64,000 nucleotides of DNA. Source: Stenotrophomonas sp. 24(2023). Its GTDB lineage: Bacteria > Pseudomonadota > Gammaproteobacteria > Xanthomonadales > Xanthomonadaceae. The translations under genes and the position numbers were made by a program. The stretch spans positions 2,196,001-2,260,000 of the forward strand of contig NZ_CP133160.1 of NCBI RefSeq assembly GCF_030913365.1. Reading direction: 5' to 3'. The notes beneath the pieces were generated by a model, which had not been told where the DNA came from, ran no database searches, and saw nothing but the letters and a program-made list of their open reading frames with translations. Shown piece after piece: positions 16,450 through 25,263 of this stretch; position 1 is the first letter of the stretch, and every line of letters starts with the position of its first letter.

Positions 16450-17216
16450 ACACCCTGACCGCATCGCCCACCGCGCCGGCCCGCATGGCCTGGCTGCGCC
16501 CGTACCGCGCCGAGCTGCGTGCCGAACTGCGCCGTGCCTGGCGTACCCCGGCGTTCGTGCTGCCCTCGCTGATGTTCCCGGTGCTGTTCTACCTGTTGTT
16601 CGGCGTACTGCTGGGCCATGGCCAGGCACCGCAGTACCTGCTGGGCACCTACACGGTGTTCGGTGCGATGGCACCGGCGCTGTTCGGGTTCGGCGTGCAG
16701 CTGGCCCTGGACCGCGAAAACGGCCTGCTGACCCTGAAGCGCGCGCTGCCGCTGCCACCGGCGGCACCGCTGCTGGCGCGCCTGCTGATGGCGGCGCTGT
16801 TCGCGGCGGTGGTCTGCCTGCTGCTGATGGCCGTGGCGGTGGTGCTGGGCGGTGTGGTGCTGTTGCCGCTGCAGGCAGCGCAGCTGCTGTCGGTGGCGGT
16901 GTTTGCCGCACTGCCGCTGGGGGCCATCGGCCTGTGGGTGGGCAGCCTGGTCAGTGGCAGCGCGGCACCGGCGGTGATCAACCTGGTGTACCTGCCGCTG
17001 GCCCTGCTGTCGGGCCTGTGGCTGCCGTTGGCGGCGCTGCCCCCGGTGTTTTCCGCGGTTGCCCCGCTGTGGCCGACCTGGCACCTGGCACAGCTGGCGC
17101 TGCCGGTGGTCGGCCAGCCGGCAGCGGGCAGCTTCGCCGGCCACGTGCTGGTGCTGCTGGCCATCACCGGCGTTGCCCTGTCGCTGGCACGCCGGCGCCT
17201 GCGCCGCATCGGGTGA
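16446..17216 (+). CDS. ABC-2 type exporter, permease
   Basis: A 256-residue membrane protein with six predicted segments and the ABC-2 permease fold: an amphipathic N-terminal region (RAELRAELRRAWRTPAFVL), then segments at about residues 38-56, 68-88, 115-140, 145-170, 178-200 and 225-245. The motif YLPLALLSGLWLPLAALP is typical of ABC-2 permeases such as those of the YadH/NodJ and DesKR-associated types. The ATG overlaps the ATPase stop by four bases, and the kinase gene begins six bases after its stop. The gene products should form one exporter. Confidence 0.88.
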   Translation: MNTLTASPTAPARMAWLRPYRAELRAELRRAWRTPAFVLPSLMFPVLFYLLFGVLLGHGQAPQYLLGTYTVFGAMAPALFGFGVQLALDRENGLLTLKRALPLPPAAPLLARLLMAALFAAVVCLLLMAVAVVLGGVVLLPLQAAQLLSVAVFAALPLGAIGLWVGSLVSGSAAPAVINLVYLPLALLSGLWLPLAALPPVFSAVAPLWPTWHLAQLALPVVGQPAAGSFAGHVLVLLAITGVALSLARRRLRRIG

Positions 17217-17222
17217 ACTGGC

Positions 17223-18437
17223 ATGATCGGCACCGATCCCCCACGCCTGGACGCTCCCGTGCCATCGAACTGGCCTTCCCTGCTGCGCCCAGCGCCGGAT
17301 TCGACCGTTGCCGACACCCTGCGCCGTGGCAAGTCGCCATGGATCCACGCCATCCACCTGCTGTGGTCGGTGTGGATCGTGCTGACCCCGCTGCTGGGGC
17401 GCGGTTTCGACCTGCGCTGGGGGCTGATCACCCTGGTCACCTACCCGCTGTTCCTGTTCCTGTTCGCACGGGTGCTGCTGGCGCCGCGCCACCACGGGCC
17501 GCGTTATGCGTTGGGGATGATCGCCATGGCGCTGGTGCTGCTGCCGTGGTATCCGGCCGGGCTGAGCTACTTCGTGTTCGGCTGCGTGATGCTGCGCGTT
17601 GGTGGCCGCGAAGGCTGGTGGCGCTACCTGCTGCAGCTGACCGGCTTGAACGTGGTCTTCAGCCTGGTGGCCGTGCTCAACGGGTATCCTTGGCAGGCGC
17701 TGGTGTGGATTCCGGTGCTGTCCTACATCGTGGGCATCATCGTCAACGTGGAAAACCTCAATGCGCAGAAAGATGCGGCCCTGCAGCTGTCGCAGGACGA
17801 GTTGCGCCGGCTGGCCACCACCGCCGAGCGCGAGCGCATCGGCCGTGACCTGCACGACCTGCTCGGCCACACGCTGTCGCTGATCACGCTGAAGCTGGAG
17901 CTGGCCCGCAAGCTGTACGACCGTGAGGATGCGCGCGCGCGGCTGGAGCTGGGCGAGGCCGAGGCGATCGCCCGCGAGGCGCTGGCGCAGGTGCGCAGCG
18001 CGGTCACCGGCATCCGTGCCAGCGACCTGGCCGGTGAACTGGCCTCGGCACGGTTGCTGCTGGAATGCCAGCAGGTGCACCTGCACTACGCGCCGCCACC
18101 GGCCATGCCGGCCGATGTGGAACGCGGACTGGCGCTGGTGCTGCGCGAAGCCGCCACCAACATCGCCCGCCATGCCCGTGCCACCCAGGCGCACGTTGAG
18201 TTCCTGCGCGAGGGCAAACAGCTGGTGATGCAGATCCGCGATGATGGCCGGGGCGGGGTGCAGGCCGATGGCAATGGCATGGCCGGCATGCGTGAGCGCG
18301 TGGCCGCGCTGGGCGGCGTGTTCAGTGTGGACTCCCCACGTGGCCAGGGCACCCGCCTGGGTGCCCGCATTCCGCTGGCCGCCGCCAGCATTCCTGTTCC
18401 AGCGGCACCGGCCGCCCCACCCGGAGACCCGGCATGA
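17223..18437 (+). CDS. Sensor histidine kinase, DesK/LiaS (HisKA_3) type
   Basis: A 404-residue membrane sensor kinase. Five or six membrane segments span about residues 40-175 with hardly any periplasmic loop, as in DesK-type sensors that detect membrane state. A dimerisation helix follows with ERERIGRDLHDLLGH, and His211 is the expected phosphorylation site. The ATPase domain has REAATNIARHA (N box) and DDGRGG plus GNGMAGMRERV (G boxes). It should phosphorylate the response regulator whose gene overlaps its stop by four bases. The stimulus is probably linked to the exporter encoded upstream, but this is inference from the operon. Confidence 0.9.
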   Translation: MIGTDPPRLDAPVPSNWPSLLRPAPDSTVADTLRRGKSPWIHAIHLLWSVWIVLTPLLGRGFDLRWGLITLVTYPLFLFLFARVLLAPRHHGPRYALGMIAMALVLLPWYPAGLSYFVFGCVMLRVGGREGWWRYLLQLTGLNVVFSLVAVLNGYPWQALVWIPVLSYIVGIIVNVENLNAQKDAALQLSQDELRRLATTAERERIGRDLHDLLGHTLSLITLKLELARKLYDREDARARLELGEAEAIAREALAQVRSAVTGIRASDLAGELASARLLLECQQVHLHYAPPPAMPADVERGLALVLREAATNIARHARATQAHVEFLREGKQLVMQIRDDGRGGVQADGNGMAGMRERVAALGGVFSVDSPRGQGTRLGARIPLAAASIPVPAAPAAPPGDPA

Positions 18438-19036
18438 TCCGCATCGTATTGGCCGAAGACCAGGCGATGGTGCGCGGCGCGCTGTCGGCGTTGCTGAACC
18501 TGGAGACGGACATCGAGGTGGTCGGCACCGCCGCCGATGGCGAAGCCGCGTGGCGCCTGCTGCAGCAGACCACGCCGGATATCCTGGTGACGGATATCGA
18601 GATGCCGGGCCTGACCGGGCTGGAACTGGCCCAGCGCATTGCCCGCCAGGCACTGCCGATCCGCGTGGTCATCGTCACCACCTTCGCCCGCGCCGGTTTC
18701 CTGCGCCGCGCACTGGATGCAGGGGTGCTGGGTTACCTGCTCAAGGATGCACCGGCCGAGCATCTTGCCGATGCGCTGCGCAAGGTGAACCAGGGCGTGC
18801 GTGCGATCGATCCGCAGCTGGCGCTGGATGCATGGTCACAGGCCGATCCGCTGACCGACCGCGAGCGTCGCGTGCTGCGCCTGGCCGGCGAAGGCCGCTC
18901 GGCCAGCGAGATCGCCGAGCAGCTGGGGCTCTCGCACGGCACCGTGCGCAACTACCTGTCCGAATGCATCGGCAAGCTGGGCGTGGCCAACCGCATCGAG
19001 GCCTACCGGCTGGCACGGCAGAAGGGGTGGTTGTAG
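18434..19036 (+). CDS. NarL/LuxR-family response regulator, DesR-like
   Basis: A 200-residue response regulator. The receiver domain covers residues 1-120 with the acidic pair Glu8/Asp9, phospho-acceptor Asp54 (LVTDIEMPG) and the conserved Lys in LLKDAPAEH. The C-terminal LuxR-type helix-turn-helix is at about residues 137-195 (EIAEQLGLSHGTVRNYLSE). It probably controls its own operon and may bind the palindrome at 15460-15471. Its stop is TAG, eleven bases before a GTAG-headed palindrome. Confidence 0.92.
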   Translation: MIRIVLAEDQAMVRGALSALLNLETDIEVVGTAADGEAAWRLLQQTTPDILVTDIEMPGLTGLELAQRIARQALPIRVVIVTTFARAGFLRRALDAGVLGYLLKDAPAEHLADALRKVNQGVRAIDPQLALDAWSQADPLTDRERRVLRLAGEGRSASEIAEQLGLSHGTVRNYLSECIGKLGVANRIEAYRLARQKGWL

Positions 19037-19046
19037 GGCACGATGG

Positions 19047-19069
19047 GTAGCGCCGGGCGATGCCCGGCG
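19047..19069 (+). repeat. GTAG-headed palindromic repeat (SMAG family)
   Basis: GTAG is followed by an eight-base perfect stem CGCCGGGC/GCCCGGCG with loop GAT, 23 bases in all. It lies directly after the response-regulator gene and just before the leucine-rich-repeat gene. Confidence 0.8.
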
Positions 19070-19103
19070 CGGCTTCGCCTGCTGCCGTATTCTTGGCCCT
19101 CTC

Positions 19104-20096
19104 ATGGACGGGGCTGTCACGTTGAAACACCACTTTGCCGATTTCCTGGATCGCACCGGCGATACCTGGACCATCACGCCGAACGCGCAGCGCTGGTCCT
19201 GCCATGTCGATGACCTGGCCGACGTGCCGGAGGACACCGAGCGTCTGACCGTCACCGCAGGCGATCGCAACTGGCAGCGGATGCTGCAGTTGCCGCAGTT
19301 GCGCGAACTGACTCTGCACGAGCCCCGCCCGGATCAGCTTCTCGCGCTGGCCCAGATGCCGCAACTGACCGCGTTGCGCATCAGTCATGCGCGTCCGACA
19401 TCGCTGGCGATGCTGGAGGGTCTGTCGGCCCTGCGCGAGCTGGTGCTGGAGTACGTGTCGGGGTTCAACGATCTTTCGCCCGTGGGGCGGCTGCCTGCGC
19501 TGCGCGCACTGCATCTGGAAAACCTGCGTCGGGTCAGTGATTTTTCCGGTCTGGCCGGCGCGCCCGCGCTGCGCAGCCTGGCCGTGATGGGCACGCTGGA
19601 CTGGAACCAGCCGGTTGCCGATCCGGCTTTCCTGGCGCAACTGCCGGCGCTGGAGGCGGTGAGCATCACCTGGTTCCGCAGCCCATTGTTGTCCGGCATG
19701 CCCGGTGCACTGCTGCGCGTACCGAAGCTGCGCAAGGTGCACTTCAGCATGTCCGAGCTGCCGCTGGAGGATTTCGCGCGCATCCAGGCGTGGCTGCCTG
19801 GAGTCGAGGGTGCGGTGCGTGAGCCGTTCGTACTGTGCGGTGAGAATCAGCGCGTCATCGACCCTCGCGAGGACGCCGCTGCGTTGCCGCTGGAAGCCTT
19901 CCTGGCGGTGCCGGGATTCTGGGTGGATGCGCAGGGCCGCCGTCGCGAGCATCTGGTCGACAGTGCCTACCTGCTGGGCAAGGGCGAGCGCATGGCCCAG
20001 GGCAGATCGGCCGGCGTGCTGGCCAAATGCGCGAAACATGCGCAGCGCTATCGCGCCCTGGTCGAACAGTTCAGCGGCGAAGGTGTTCCGGGCTGA
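19104..20096 (+). CDS. Leucine-rich-repeat protein, unknown function
   Basis: A 330-residue protein without signal peptide or membrane segment. Residues about 45-215 contain six to seven irregular leucine-rich repeats of about 22 residues (LPQLRELTLHEPRPD, LSALRELVLEYVSG, LPALRALHLENL, APALRSLAVMG, LPALEAVSITWF, VPKLRKVHFSM). The first 45 residues and the C-terminal 110 residues (VDSAYLLGKGERMAQ) are not repeats. LRR domains bind proteins, but no partner can be named. Codon choice is less GC-biased at third positions than in the neighbours (for example GATCTTTCG and GATTTTTCC runs), and GTAG repeats lie on both sides, which hints at acquisition. I chose the ATG at 19104; in-frame alternatives are few. 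Confidence 0.7.
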   Translation: MDGAVTLKHHFADFLDRTGDTWTITPNAQRWSCHVDDLADVPEDTERLTVTAGDRNWQRMLQLPQLRELTLHEPRPDQLLALAQMPQLTALRISHARPTSLAMLEGLSALRELVLEYVSGFNDLSPVGRLPALRALHLENLRRVSDFSGLAGAPALRSLAVMGTLDWNQPVADPAFLAQLPALEAVSITWFRSPLLSGMPGALLRVPKLRKVHFSMSELPLEDFARIQAWLPGVEGAVREPFVLCGENQRVIDPREDAAALPLEAFLAVPGFWVDAQGRRREHLVDSAYLLGKGERMAQGRSAGVLAKCAKHAQRYRALVEQFSGEGVPG

Positions 20097-20110
20097 GCAG
20101 TGTTGCTCTT

Positions 20111-20134
20111 GTACAGCCGAGCCCACGCCCGGCT
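20111..20134 (+). repeat. Degenerate GTAG-type palindromic repeat
   Basis: GTAC (instead of GTAG) precedes AGCCGAGC-CCAC-GCCCGGCT, a stem with one mismatch. The form agrees with the AGCCGAGC class of GTAG repeats in Stenotrophomonas. It lies between the converging LRR and cytochrome genes and has the same orientation as the repeat at 19047. Confidence 0.55.
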
Positions 20135-20198
20135 GCCTTTCGGCACTGCGCGCCGCCGCCCGAGCATGGGGGCGGGCGCTGCTGATTCGCAGTCCCGC

Positions 20199-20729
20199 TC
20201 ATTCCTTCCCGCGCGCCATCGCCTGGAACACCCCGTCGCGCCGCACCCACAGGTGGAACAGGGCGGCACCCACGTGCATCAGCACCGTGGCGAACAGCAC
20301 GTAGGCCAGCAGGCTGTGCGCGTTGCGCAGGGCGGTGTACAGCGCCGGGGTATGCGGCACGATCGCCGGCAGGTGCACATCGCCCCACAGCACGATCGGG
20401 TAGCCGCCGGCCGACAGCATCGCCCAGCCCACCAGCGGCATCGCCAGCATCAGCGCGTACAGCAGCCCATGCGAGGCCTTGGCGGCCAGCACCTGCCAGG
20501 CCGGCAGGTCCGCCGGCAGGAGCGGCGCGCGGTGGCGCAGGCGGTTGTACAGACGCAGCAGCACCAGCACGAAGATGGCCGCGCCCAGCGGCCGGTGCAG
20601 GTCGATCAGCAGCGGCCGCAGGTGCAGCGAGGCGACCATGGTCACGCCGATGAACAGCATCGCCAGGATCATCACCGCCATCGTCCAGTGCAGCACGCGG
20701 GCAAGCAGGTTGAAGTGGCCGTGGCTCAT
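20199..20729 (-). CDS. Cytochrome b561 family protein
   Basis: A 176-residue four-helix membrane cytochrome of the CybB/YodB type. The heme-binding His residues are expected in RVLHWTMA (segment 1), DLHRPLGA (segment 2), ASHGLLYA, and the final helix with NAHSLLAYVLFATVLMHVGAALFHLW split over about residues 138-162. It should transfer electrons between the quinone pool and a periplasmic acceptor. Its start overlaps the end of the catalase-like gene by four bases, so the two are translationally coupled and probably work as one redox unit. Confidence 0.88.
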   Translation of the reverse strand: MSHGHFNLLARVLHWTMAVMILAMLFIGVTMVASLHLRPLLIDLHRPLGAAIFVLVLLRLYNRLRHRAPLLPADLPAWQVLAAKASHGLLYALMLAMPLVGWAMLSAGGYPIVLWGDVHLPAIVPHTPALYTALRNAHSLLAYVLFATVLMHVGAALFHLWVRRDGVFQAMARGKE

Positions 20730-21829
20730 CGTGCGGGCTCCTTCGGCTGGGCGGCCGCACCGCTGGCGCGTTCGCGCTCGCGGCGGTTGAAGGACTGCGA
20801 GTACACCGCCGAGCGCGCGGCCAGGATCGGGTCGTTGCTGCCTTCCACGCCGCTGGGCAGGATCAGCGGATCGAAGTTCAGTTCGCCACAGGCCCCTTCG
20901 TCCTGCGGCTGCATGCGTTCCAGGCGCAGGACGCCGGCAGTGACCTGCTCGCGCGTGGCGGGCCAGGGCACCGAAGGATCATCAATGGCATCACCCGGGC
21001 CGGCCAGGGTCACCACCAGGTTCCAGCGCACCGGGCCCTCGGCCAACCGCTTGGCCAGATCGGCACTGAGGAAATCGACATCGGCCTGCGCGCGTGCCGC
21101 GGCATCCAGTTCGCGCACGGCCGCCTGCGGCTGCCAGCGCCAGCGCACCGCGCGGCGCTCGCCCTGTGCCGTGGTGAACCAGAAACTGTTGACGCTGTTG
21201 AATTCGGTGTTGGCCCAGCTGTCGGTCCACGGCGCGGTCTTCGCCCACTGCTGGAACGCGCGCGCGCTGGGGTAGCGGTCCAGGATCGCGGCCATCTTCG
21301 CCGGGTCGGGCTTGCCGGTGGCCGGATCGGGCAGCTGTGCACGGGTCTGCTCGAAGAACGCTTCGGTGGTGGGCACGGCAAAGAACGGGAAGCTGTTCAT
21401 CGCCATGCGCCATTGCTGGCCGTCATCGCTGACCAGCTGCACGGCGATGCTGCGCACCCGCGCACTGCCGTCGGCGCCATGCGGGTCGCCGCCGCCGATC
21501 GACAACCGCCCCAGCACCGGCACGCGTGCCTGGCGAAACACCCGCGCGCTGGACAGCGCCGCCGCCTGCGGGCTGGGCGTGAACCAGCCGGCCACGCATA
21601 CGCCCTTGCTGTGCGCACGACGGAAGCCGGGATGGTTGGCGCCGGTGGCTTCGATGGTGTCGGTGAAGCGCTGGGCGGTGAGCCGGTGGCCGATCCAGCC
21701 GGCCAGCCAGGCGAAGGTCAGTGCAAGGGCGCCGAGGATCAGGGCGATCAATCCAATCCAGAGCAGCGGCGATGTCGGGCGCGGTGCCCCGGGCTCCTGC
21801 CCGGCGCGGGTATAGCGGAAGAGCGACAT
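20726..21829 (-). CDS. Membrane-anchored catalase-family peroxidase (SrpA-like)
   Basis: A 367-residue protein with an N-terminal membrane anchor (about residues 20-45, LLWIGLIALILGALALTF) followed by a small catalase fold. The distal-side region has NHPGFRRAHSKGVCVAGWF with the expected His; MNSFPFFAV carries the Asn, and the C-terminal AARSAVYSQSFNRR contains the Arg and Tyr expected for the heme side. It is much shorter than true catalases (about 480 residues), as in the SrpA-like minimal catalase group that shows peroxidase activity. The anchor suggests that the heme domain faces the periplasm. The coupled cytochrome b561 may supply electrons. Confidence 0.85.
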   Translation of the reverse strand: MSLFRYTRAGQEPGAPRPTSPLLWIGLIALILGALALTFAWLAGWIGHRLTAQRFTDTIEATGANHPGFRRAHSKGVCVAGWFTPSPQAAALSSARVFRQARVPVLGRLSIGGGDPHGADGSARVRSIAVQLVSDDGQQWRMAMNSFPFFAVPTTEAFFEQTRAQLPDPATGKPDPAKMAAILDRYPSARAFQQWAKTAPWTDSWANTEFNSVNSFWFTTAQGERRAVRWRWQPQAAVRELDAAARAQADVDFLSADLAKRLAEGPVRWNLVVTLAGPGDAIDDPSVPWPATREQVTAGVLRLERMQPQDEGACGELNFDPLILPSGVEGSNDPILAARSAVYSQSFNRRERERASGAAAQPKEPAR

Positions 21830-21977
21830 GGTCGGGTACCTGCCTTCACATGGTGTGTGGGTCGGGTCAGGTCCATCCTCGCAGAACCGTGCGGGGGGCG
21901 GTATTCAAATTTCCGTCAAGATTGCCGCAGCAGGCGGGGCCGCGCCTGCTGCGGCCCCGCCGAGGCGGCAGCGCTGC

Positions 21978-23345
21978 TCAGGCGTAGCGTGCCTTCAGCA
22001 TCGCCCAGGCCGAGCGCAGTGCCAGGGCTTCGCCACCGGCCGGGCGGCCCGGGCGTTCGCCGTCGTTCCAGGCATACACGTCCAGGTGCGCCCAGCGCTG
22101 GCCGTCTTCCAGGAAGCGTTCCAGGTACAGCGCTGCGGTGACCGAACCGGCCATGCGCGAACCGGCGTTGGCCAGATCGGCCACGCCGCTGCTCAGGTAG
22201 CGCAGGTACGGACGCCACAGCGGCATGCGCCAGACCGGGTCGCGGGTCGCATCGCCGGCCTGCAGCCATTGGTGGGCCACGGTATCGTCGTTGCTGAACA
22301 GCGCCGGCAGGTCCGGGCCCAGCGCGATGCGCGCCGCGCCGGTCAGGGTGGCGAAGTCCAGCACCAGGTCCGGCTTCTGTTCACCGGCAAAGGTCAGGGC
22401 ATCGCACAGGATCACCCGGCCTTCGGCATCGGTGTTGTCGATCTCGATGCTCAGGCCCTTGCGCGTGGCGATGATCTCGCCCGGGCGGAAGGCATCGGGG
22501 CCGATCGCGTTTTCCACCGCCGGAATCAGCAGGGTCAGGCGCACCGGCAGCTGCTGGGCCATCACCAGCCCGGCCAGGGCCAGCGCGTGGGCCGCACCGC
22601 CCATGTCCTTCTTCATGTTGCGCATGCCGTCGGCCGGCTTGATGTCCAGACCGCCGGTGTCGAAGCACACGCCCTTGCCGACCAGCGCCAGCGCCGGGTC
22701 GGTGTCCTTGCCCCACCGCAGCACGATCAGGCGCGGTGCGCGGTGCGAGGCGCGGCCGACAGCGTGGATGGCCGGGAAGTTCTGCGCCAGCAGGGCGTCA
22801 CCGGTGATCGCCTCGATCTGCGCGCCGTGCGCATCGGCCAGGGCGCGGGCGGCGTCTTCCAGCTGCTGCGGGCCCATGTCCTCGGTGGGAGTGTTCACCC
22901 AGTCGCGCACGCGCAGGCTGGCGGCGATCAGGTCGGCCACCTCGGCGCTGGGCTGGGCGACCAGCTGCGCCGGCGCGCGGTTGCGCTTGCGGTAGCGGTC
23001 GAAACGGTAGCTGCCCAGGCCCCAGCCCAGCTGCAGCAGGGCCAGCTCGGCCTCGGGCAGGTCATTGGCCAGCTGCCAGGTGGTGCCGGCCGGCAGCGCG
23101 TGCGGGCCATGCGCGTAGCTGTAGGCATCGGCACGGTCACCAATGCCCAGCACCGCGCCGGCGATGCCGTTCTCGCCCGGCAGCAGCGCCGCGCTCTGCT
23201 GGCCGCCGGCAAACCCCTGTGCCTTCAGCCAGGCCTGCACCGCGGCCGGCTGGGCGGCGTGCCAGGCGTCGTACTGGTGACGGTCCAGCACATACAGCGG
23301 CAGGGCCTGTGCGGCTTCGGAAGTGAAACCAGTGATCTCGCTCAT
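21978..23345 (-). CDS. Leucyl aminopeptidase family (M17) metallopeptidase
   Basis: A 455-residue M17 peptidase. The N-terminal third is variable; the catalytic domain has VGKGVCFDTGG (metal-binding Lys and Asp), then KKDMGGAAHAL, and the family signature NTDAEGRV followed by LCDAL. It hydrolyses N-terminal residues of peptides in the cytoplasm with two metal ions. It is similar in length and layout to the second M17 enzyme of xanthomonads rather than to PepA. The ATG overlaps the HAD hydrolase stop by four bases, so both are on one message. Confidence 0.9.
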   Translation of the reverse strand: MSEITGFTSEAAQALPLYVLDRHQYDAWHAAQPAAVQAWLKAQGFAGGQQSAALLPGENGIAGAVLGIGDRADAYSYAHGPHALPAGTTWQLANDLPEAELALLQLGWGLGSYRFDRYRKRNRAPAQLVAQPSAEVADLIAASLRVRDWVNTPTEDMGPQQLEDAARALADAHGAQIEAITGDALLAQNFPAIHAVGRASHRAPRLIVLRWGKDTDPALALVGKGVCFDTGGLDIKPADGMRNMKKDMGGAAHALALAGLVMAQQLPVRLTLLIPAVENAIGPDAFRPGEIIATRKGLSIEIDNTDAEGRVILCDALTFAGEQKPDLVLDFATLTGAARIALGPDLPALFSNDDTVAHQWLQAGDATRDPVWRMPLWRPYLRYLSSGVADLANAGSRMAGSVTAALYLERFLEDGQRWAHLDVYAWNDGERPGRPAGGEALALRSAWAMLKARYA

Positions 23346-24061
23346 GCGTCAGGTGCTCCGGGTTCGGTGGCGTTGGCATCGAGCCAGTCGGCCAGGCCGG
23401 TGAGGGTGTCGAACTGCAGGTCCGGTTGCAGGGTGGGGTGGTTCCAGGTGGCCGCGTCGCGGTTGATCCAGCAGCCCCGCAGGCCCGCGGCGATCGCCCC
23501 GGCCACGTCCATCTCGATGTGGTCGCCCACGTGCAGCACCTGGGCCGGCGCCACGCCCAGCCGCTGGCAGGCGGCATGGAAGATGCTGGCCTCCGGCTTG
23601 GCGGCGCCGTGTTCGCGCGCGCCCAGCTGGAAGGTGAAGTGATGGGCCAGGCCGATGCGCTGCAGGTCGGCGTTGCCGTTGCTCAGCGCCGCCACCGGCA
23701 CGCGCGCGGCGATGCGGGCCAGGGCATCCAGGGCATCCGGATAGCATTCGACCTGGTTGCGCGCGGCGTAGAACACCTCGTAGGCCGGTTCCAGCAGCGC
23801 CAGGTCGGCGCCACTGTTCTCCAGCGCTTCACGCAGGGTCAGCCGGCGCAGCGCGCTCAGGTCGAAGTGCAGGTGCGGGTTGTCGCGGAAGGAGCGCTCG
23901 CGCAGTTCGCGCATGGCCGGTACCGGGTACATCGCCGCGGTGGCCGGGCTGTGTTCGCGCATCCAGTCGTGCAGGACCTGGTCGATGCGGGCGCCGATCG
24001 GGGCGAACGGCCACAGCGTGTCGTCGAGGTCGAGGGTGATGGCTAGGACAGGAAATTTCAC
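23342..24061 (-). CDS. HAD-superfamily hydrolase
   Basis: A 239-residue haloacid-dehalogenase-like phosphatase. Motif I is LDLDDTLWPF near residue 12, motif II NGNADLQ, motif III the Lys in AAKPEASIF and motif IV VGDHIEMDVAGA. The cap inserted after motif I (about residues 20-100) is of the helical C1 type. Family relatives include YigB and YjjG, which dephosphorylate nucleotides or riboflavin precursors, but the substrate is not defined by sequence. The stop overlaps the start of the M17 peptidase by four bases. Confidence 0.87.
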   Translation of the reverse strand: MKFPVLAITLDLDDTLWPFAPIGARIDQVLHDWMREHSPATAAMYPVPAMRELRERSFRDNPHLHFDLSALRRLTLREALENSGADLALLEPAYEVFYAARNQVECYPDALDALARIAARVPVAALSNGNADLQRIGLAHHFTFQLGAREHGAAKPEASIFHAACQRLGVAPAQVLHVGDHIEMDVAGAIAAGLRGCWINRDAATWNHPTLQPDLQFDTLTGLADWLDANATEPGAPDA

Positions 24062-24092
24062 CCCGCCATTCTACGCCTGCGCGCGACGGCTT

Positions 24093-25196
24093 TCATTCCA
24101 GCAGCCGCGCCCAGCCCTGCATGCCTTCCAGGCGTGCCAGCACCAGCTTGATGCACACCAGCAGTGGTACGGCCAGCAGCAGGCCGACCATGCCCCATGC
24201 CCAGCCGAACAGCATCAGCGCCAGGATCAGCACCAGCGGGGACAGCTTCATGCGCCGGCCGAGCACGATCGGGGTGACCACCTGGCCCTCCAGCGTGTGC
24301 AGCGCCAGGTAGCAGGCCGCCGGCAGCAGCGCCTGCAGCGGGGTGGGAAATTCCACGAACCCCATCAGCAGCATCAGCGCCACGCCGATCAGCGGGCCCA
24401 CATAAGGGGCGAAATTGAGCAGCGCCGCCACCGTGCCCCACAGCAGCGCCTCCTGCAGGCCGATGCCCAGCAGCATCAACACCCCGGCAAACAGCAGGCC
24501 CACCAGGGCGTTGATGACGGTGATGGTCAGCACGTAGCGCGACACTTCTCGTTCGATCGACCGCAGGATGTCGCTGGTGAAGCGTTGCTGCTGGCGGCTG
24601 GGGAACAGGGCAATGGCCGCGCGCTGCAGGTTCTGTCCATAGATCATGAAGAACAGCGTCAGCAGCACCACCGCCAGCACCGAGGCCGCATGCCGCGGCG
24701 CGCGGGTGAGCATGCGGTAGGGATCATCCAGCTGGGTGCGCACGATCTGTACGCGGCGGCTGCCTTCGCCACCAGCCACGCGGGCGAAATTCTCGGCGGC
24801 CTGGTTGGCCTGCAGCACCGGGCGGGTCAGGTCCTGCACCTGGCGGGCGACCTTGCGCAGCTGTTGCGGGGCTTCCTGCGCCCAGTCCATGGCCGGACCG
24901 ACCAGCTGTACCGCCAGCGAGCCGGTCACGCCCAGGCCCGCGCCCAGGACCAGCAGCGCACCCAGCGCACGTGGAATCCACAGCCGTTGCAGCAGGCGCA
25001 GGATGGGGTTGCCGACCAGCGCGAAGAACATCGCCAGCAGCACCGGCAGGATGATGTCCTGCGCGGCCCACAGCGTGTAGGCCACCGCCAGCGTGGCCAG
25101 CACCACCAGCGACATCGGCCCGCGTGGGCGCGAGGGGGGGGGCAGCGGCGCTGCCGGCGGTTCGGCCATCGACGGGGACGGAAGGGGCTCGCTCAT
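24093..25196 (-). CDS. AI-2E family transporter
   Basis: A 367-residue inner-membrane protein with about eight membrane segments. It has the AI-2E/PerM fold: two N-terminal segments, a long cytoplasmic or periplasmic stretch (about residues 85-165, AQEAPQQLRKVARQVQDL), and a conserved C-terminal block FAPYVGPLIGVALML ending with a Lys/Arg-rich segment. A Pro-rich cytoplasmic N terminus of some 27 residues (APLPPPSRPRGP) precedes the first segment. Relatives act as Na+(Li+)/H+ antiporters or as AI-2 exporters; sequence alone does not decide. Confidence 0.85.
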   Translation of the reverse strand: MSEPLPSPSMAEPPAAPLPPPSRPRGPMSLVVLATLAVAYTLWAAQDIILPVLLAMFFALVGNPILRLLQRLWIPRALGALLVLGAGLGVTGSLAVQLVGPAMDWAQEAPQQLRKVARQVQDLTRPVLQANQAAENFARVAGGEGSRRVQIVRTQLDDPYRMLTRAPRHAASVLAVVLLTLFFMIYGQNLQRAAIALFPSRQQQRFTSDILRSIEREVSRYVLTITVINALVGLLFAGVLMLLGIGLQEALLWGTVAALLNFAPYVGPLIGVALMLLMGFVEFPTPLQALLPAACYLALHTLEGQVVTPIVLGRRMKLSPLVLILALMLFGWAWGMVGLLLAVPLLVCIKLVLARLEGMQGWARLLE

Positions 25197-25263
25197 CGAT
25201 GCACCGGCACGGGAAGATGGCCCATTATCCGCCGCCCAGGATCAACGCGGCGGCGTCGGTGCG

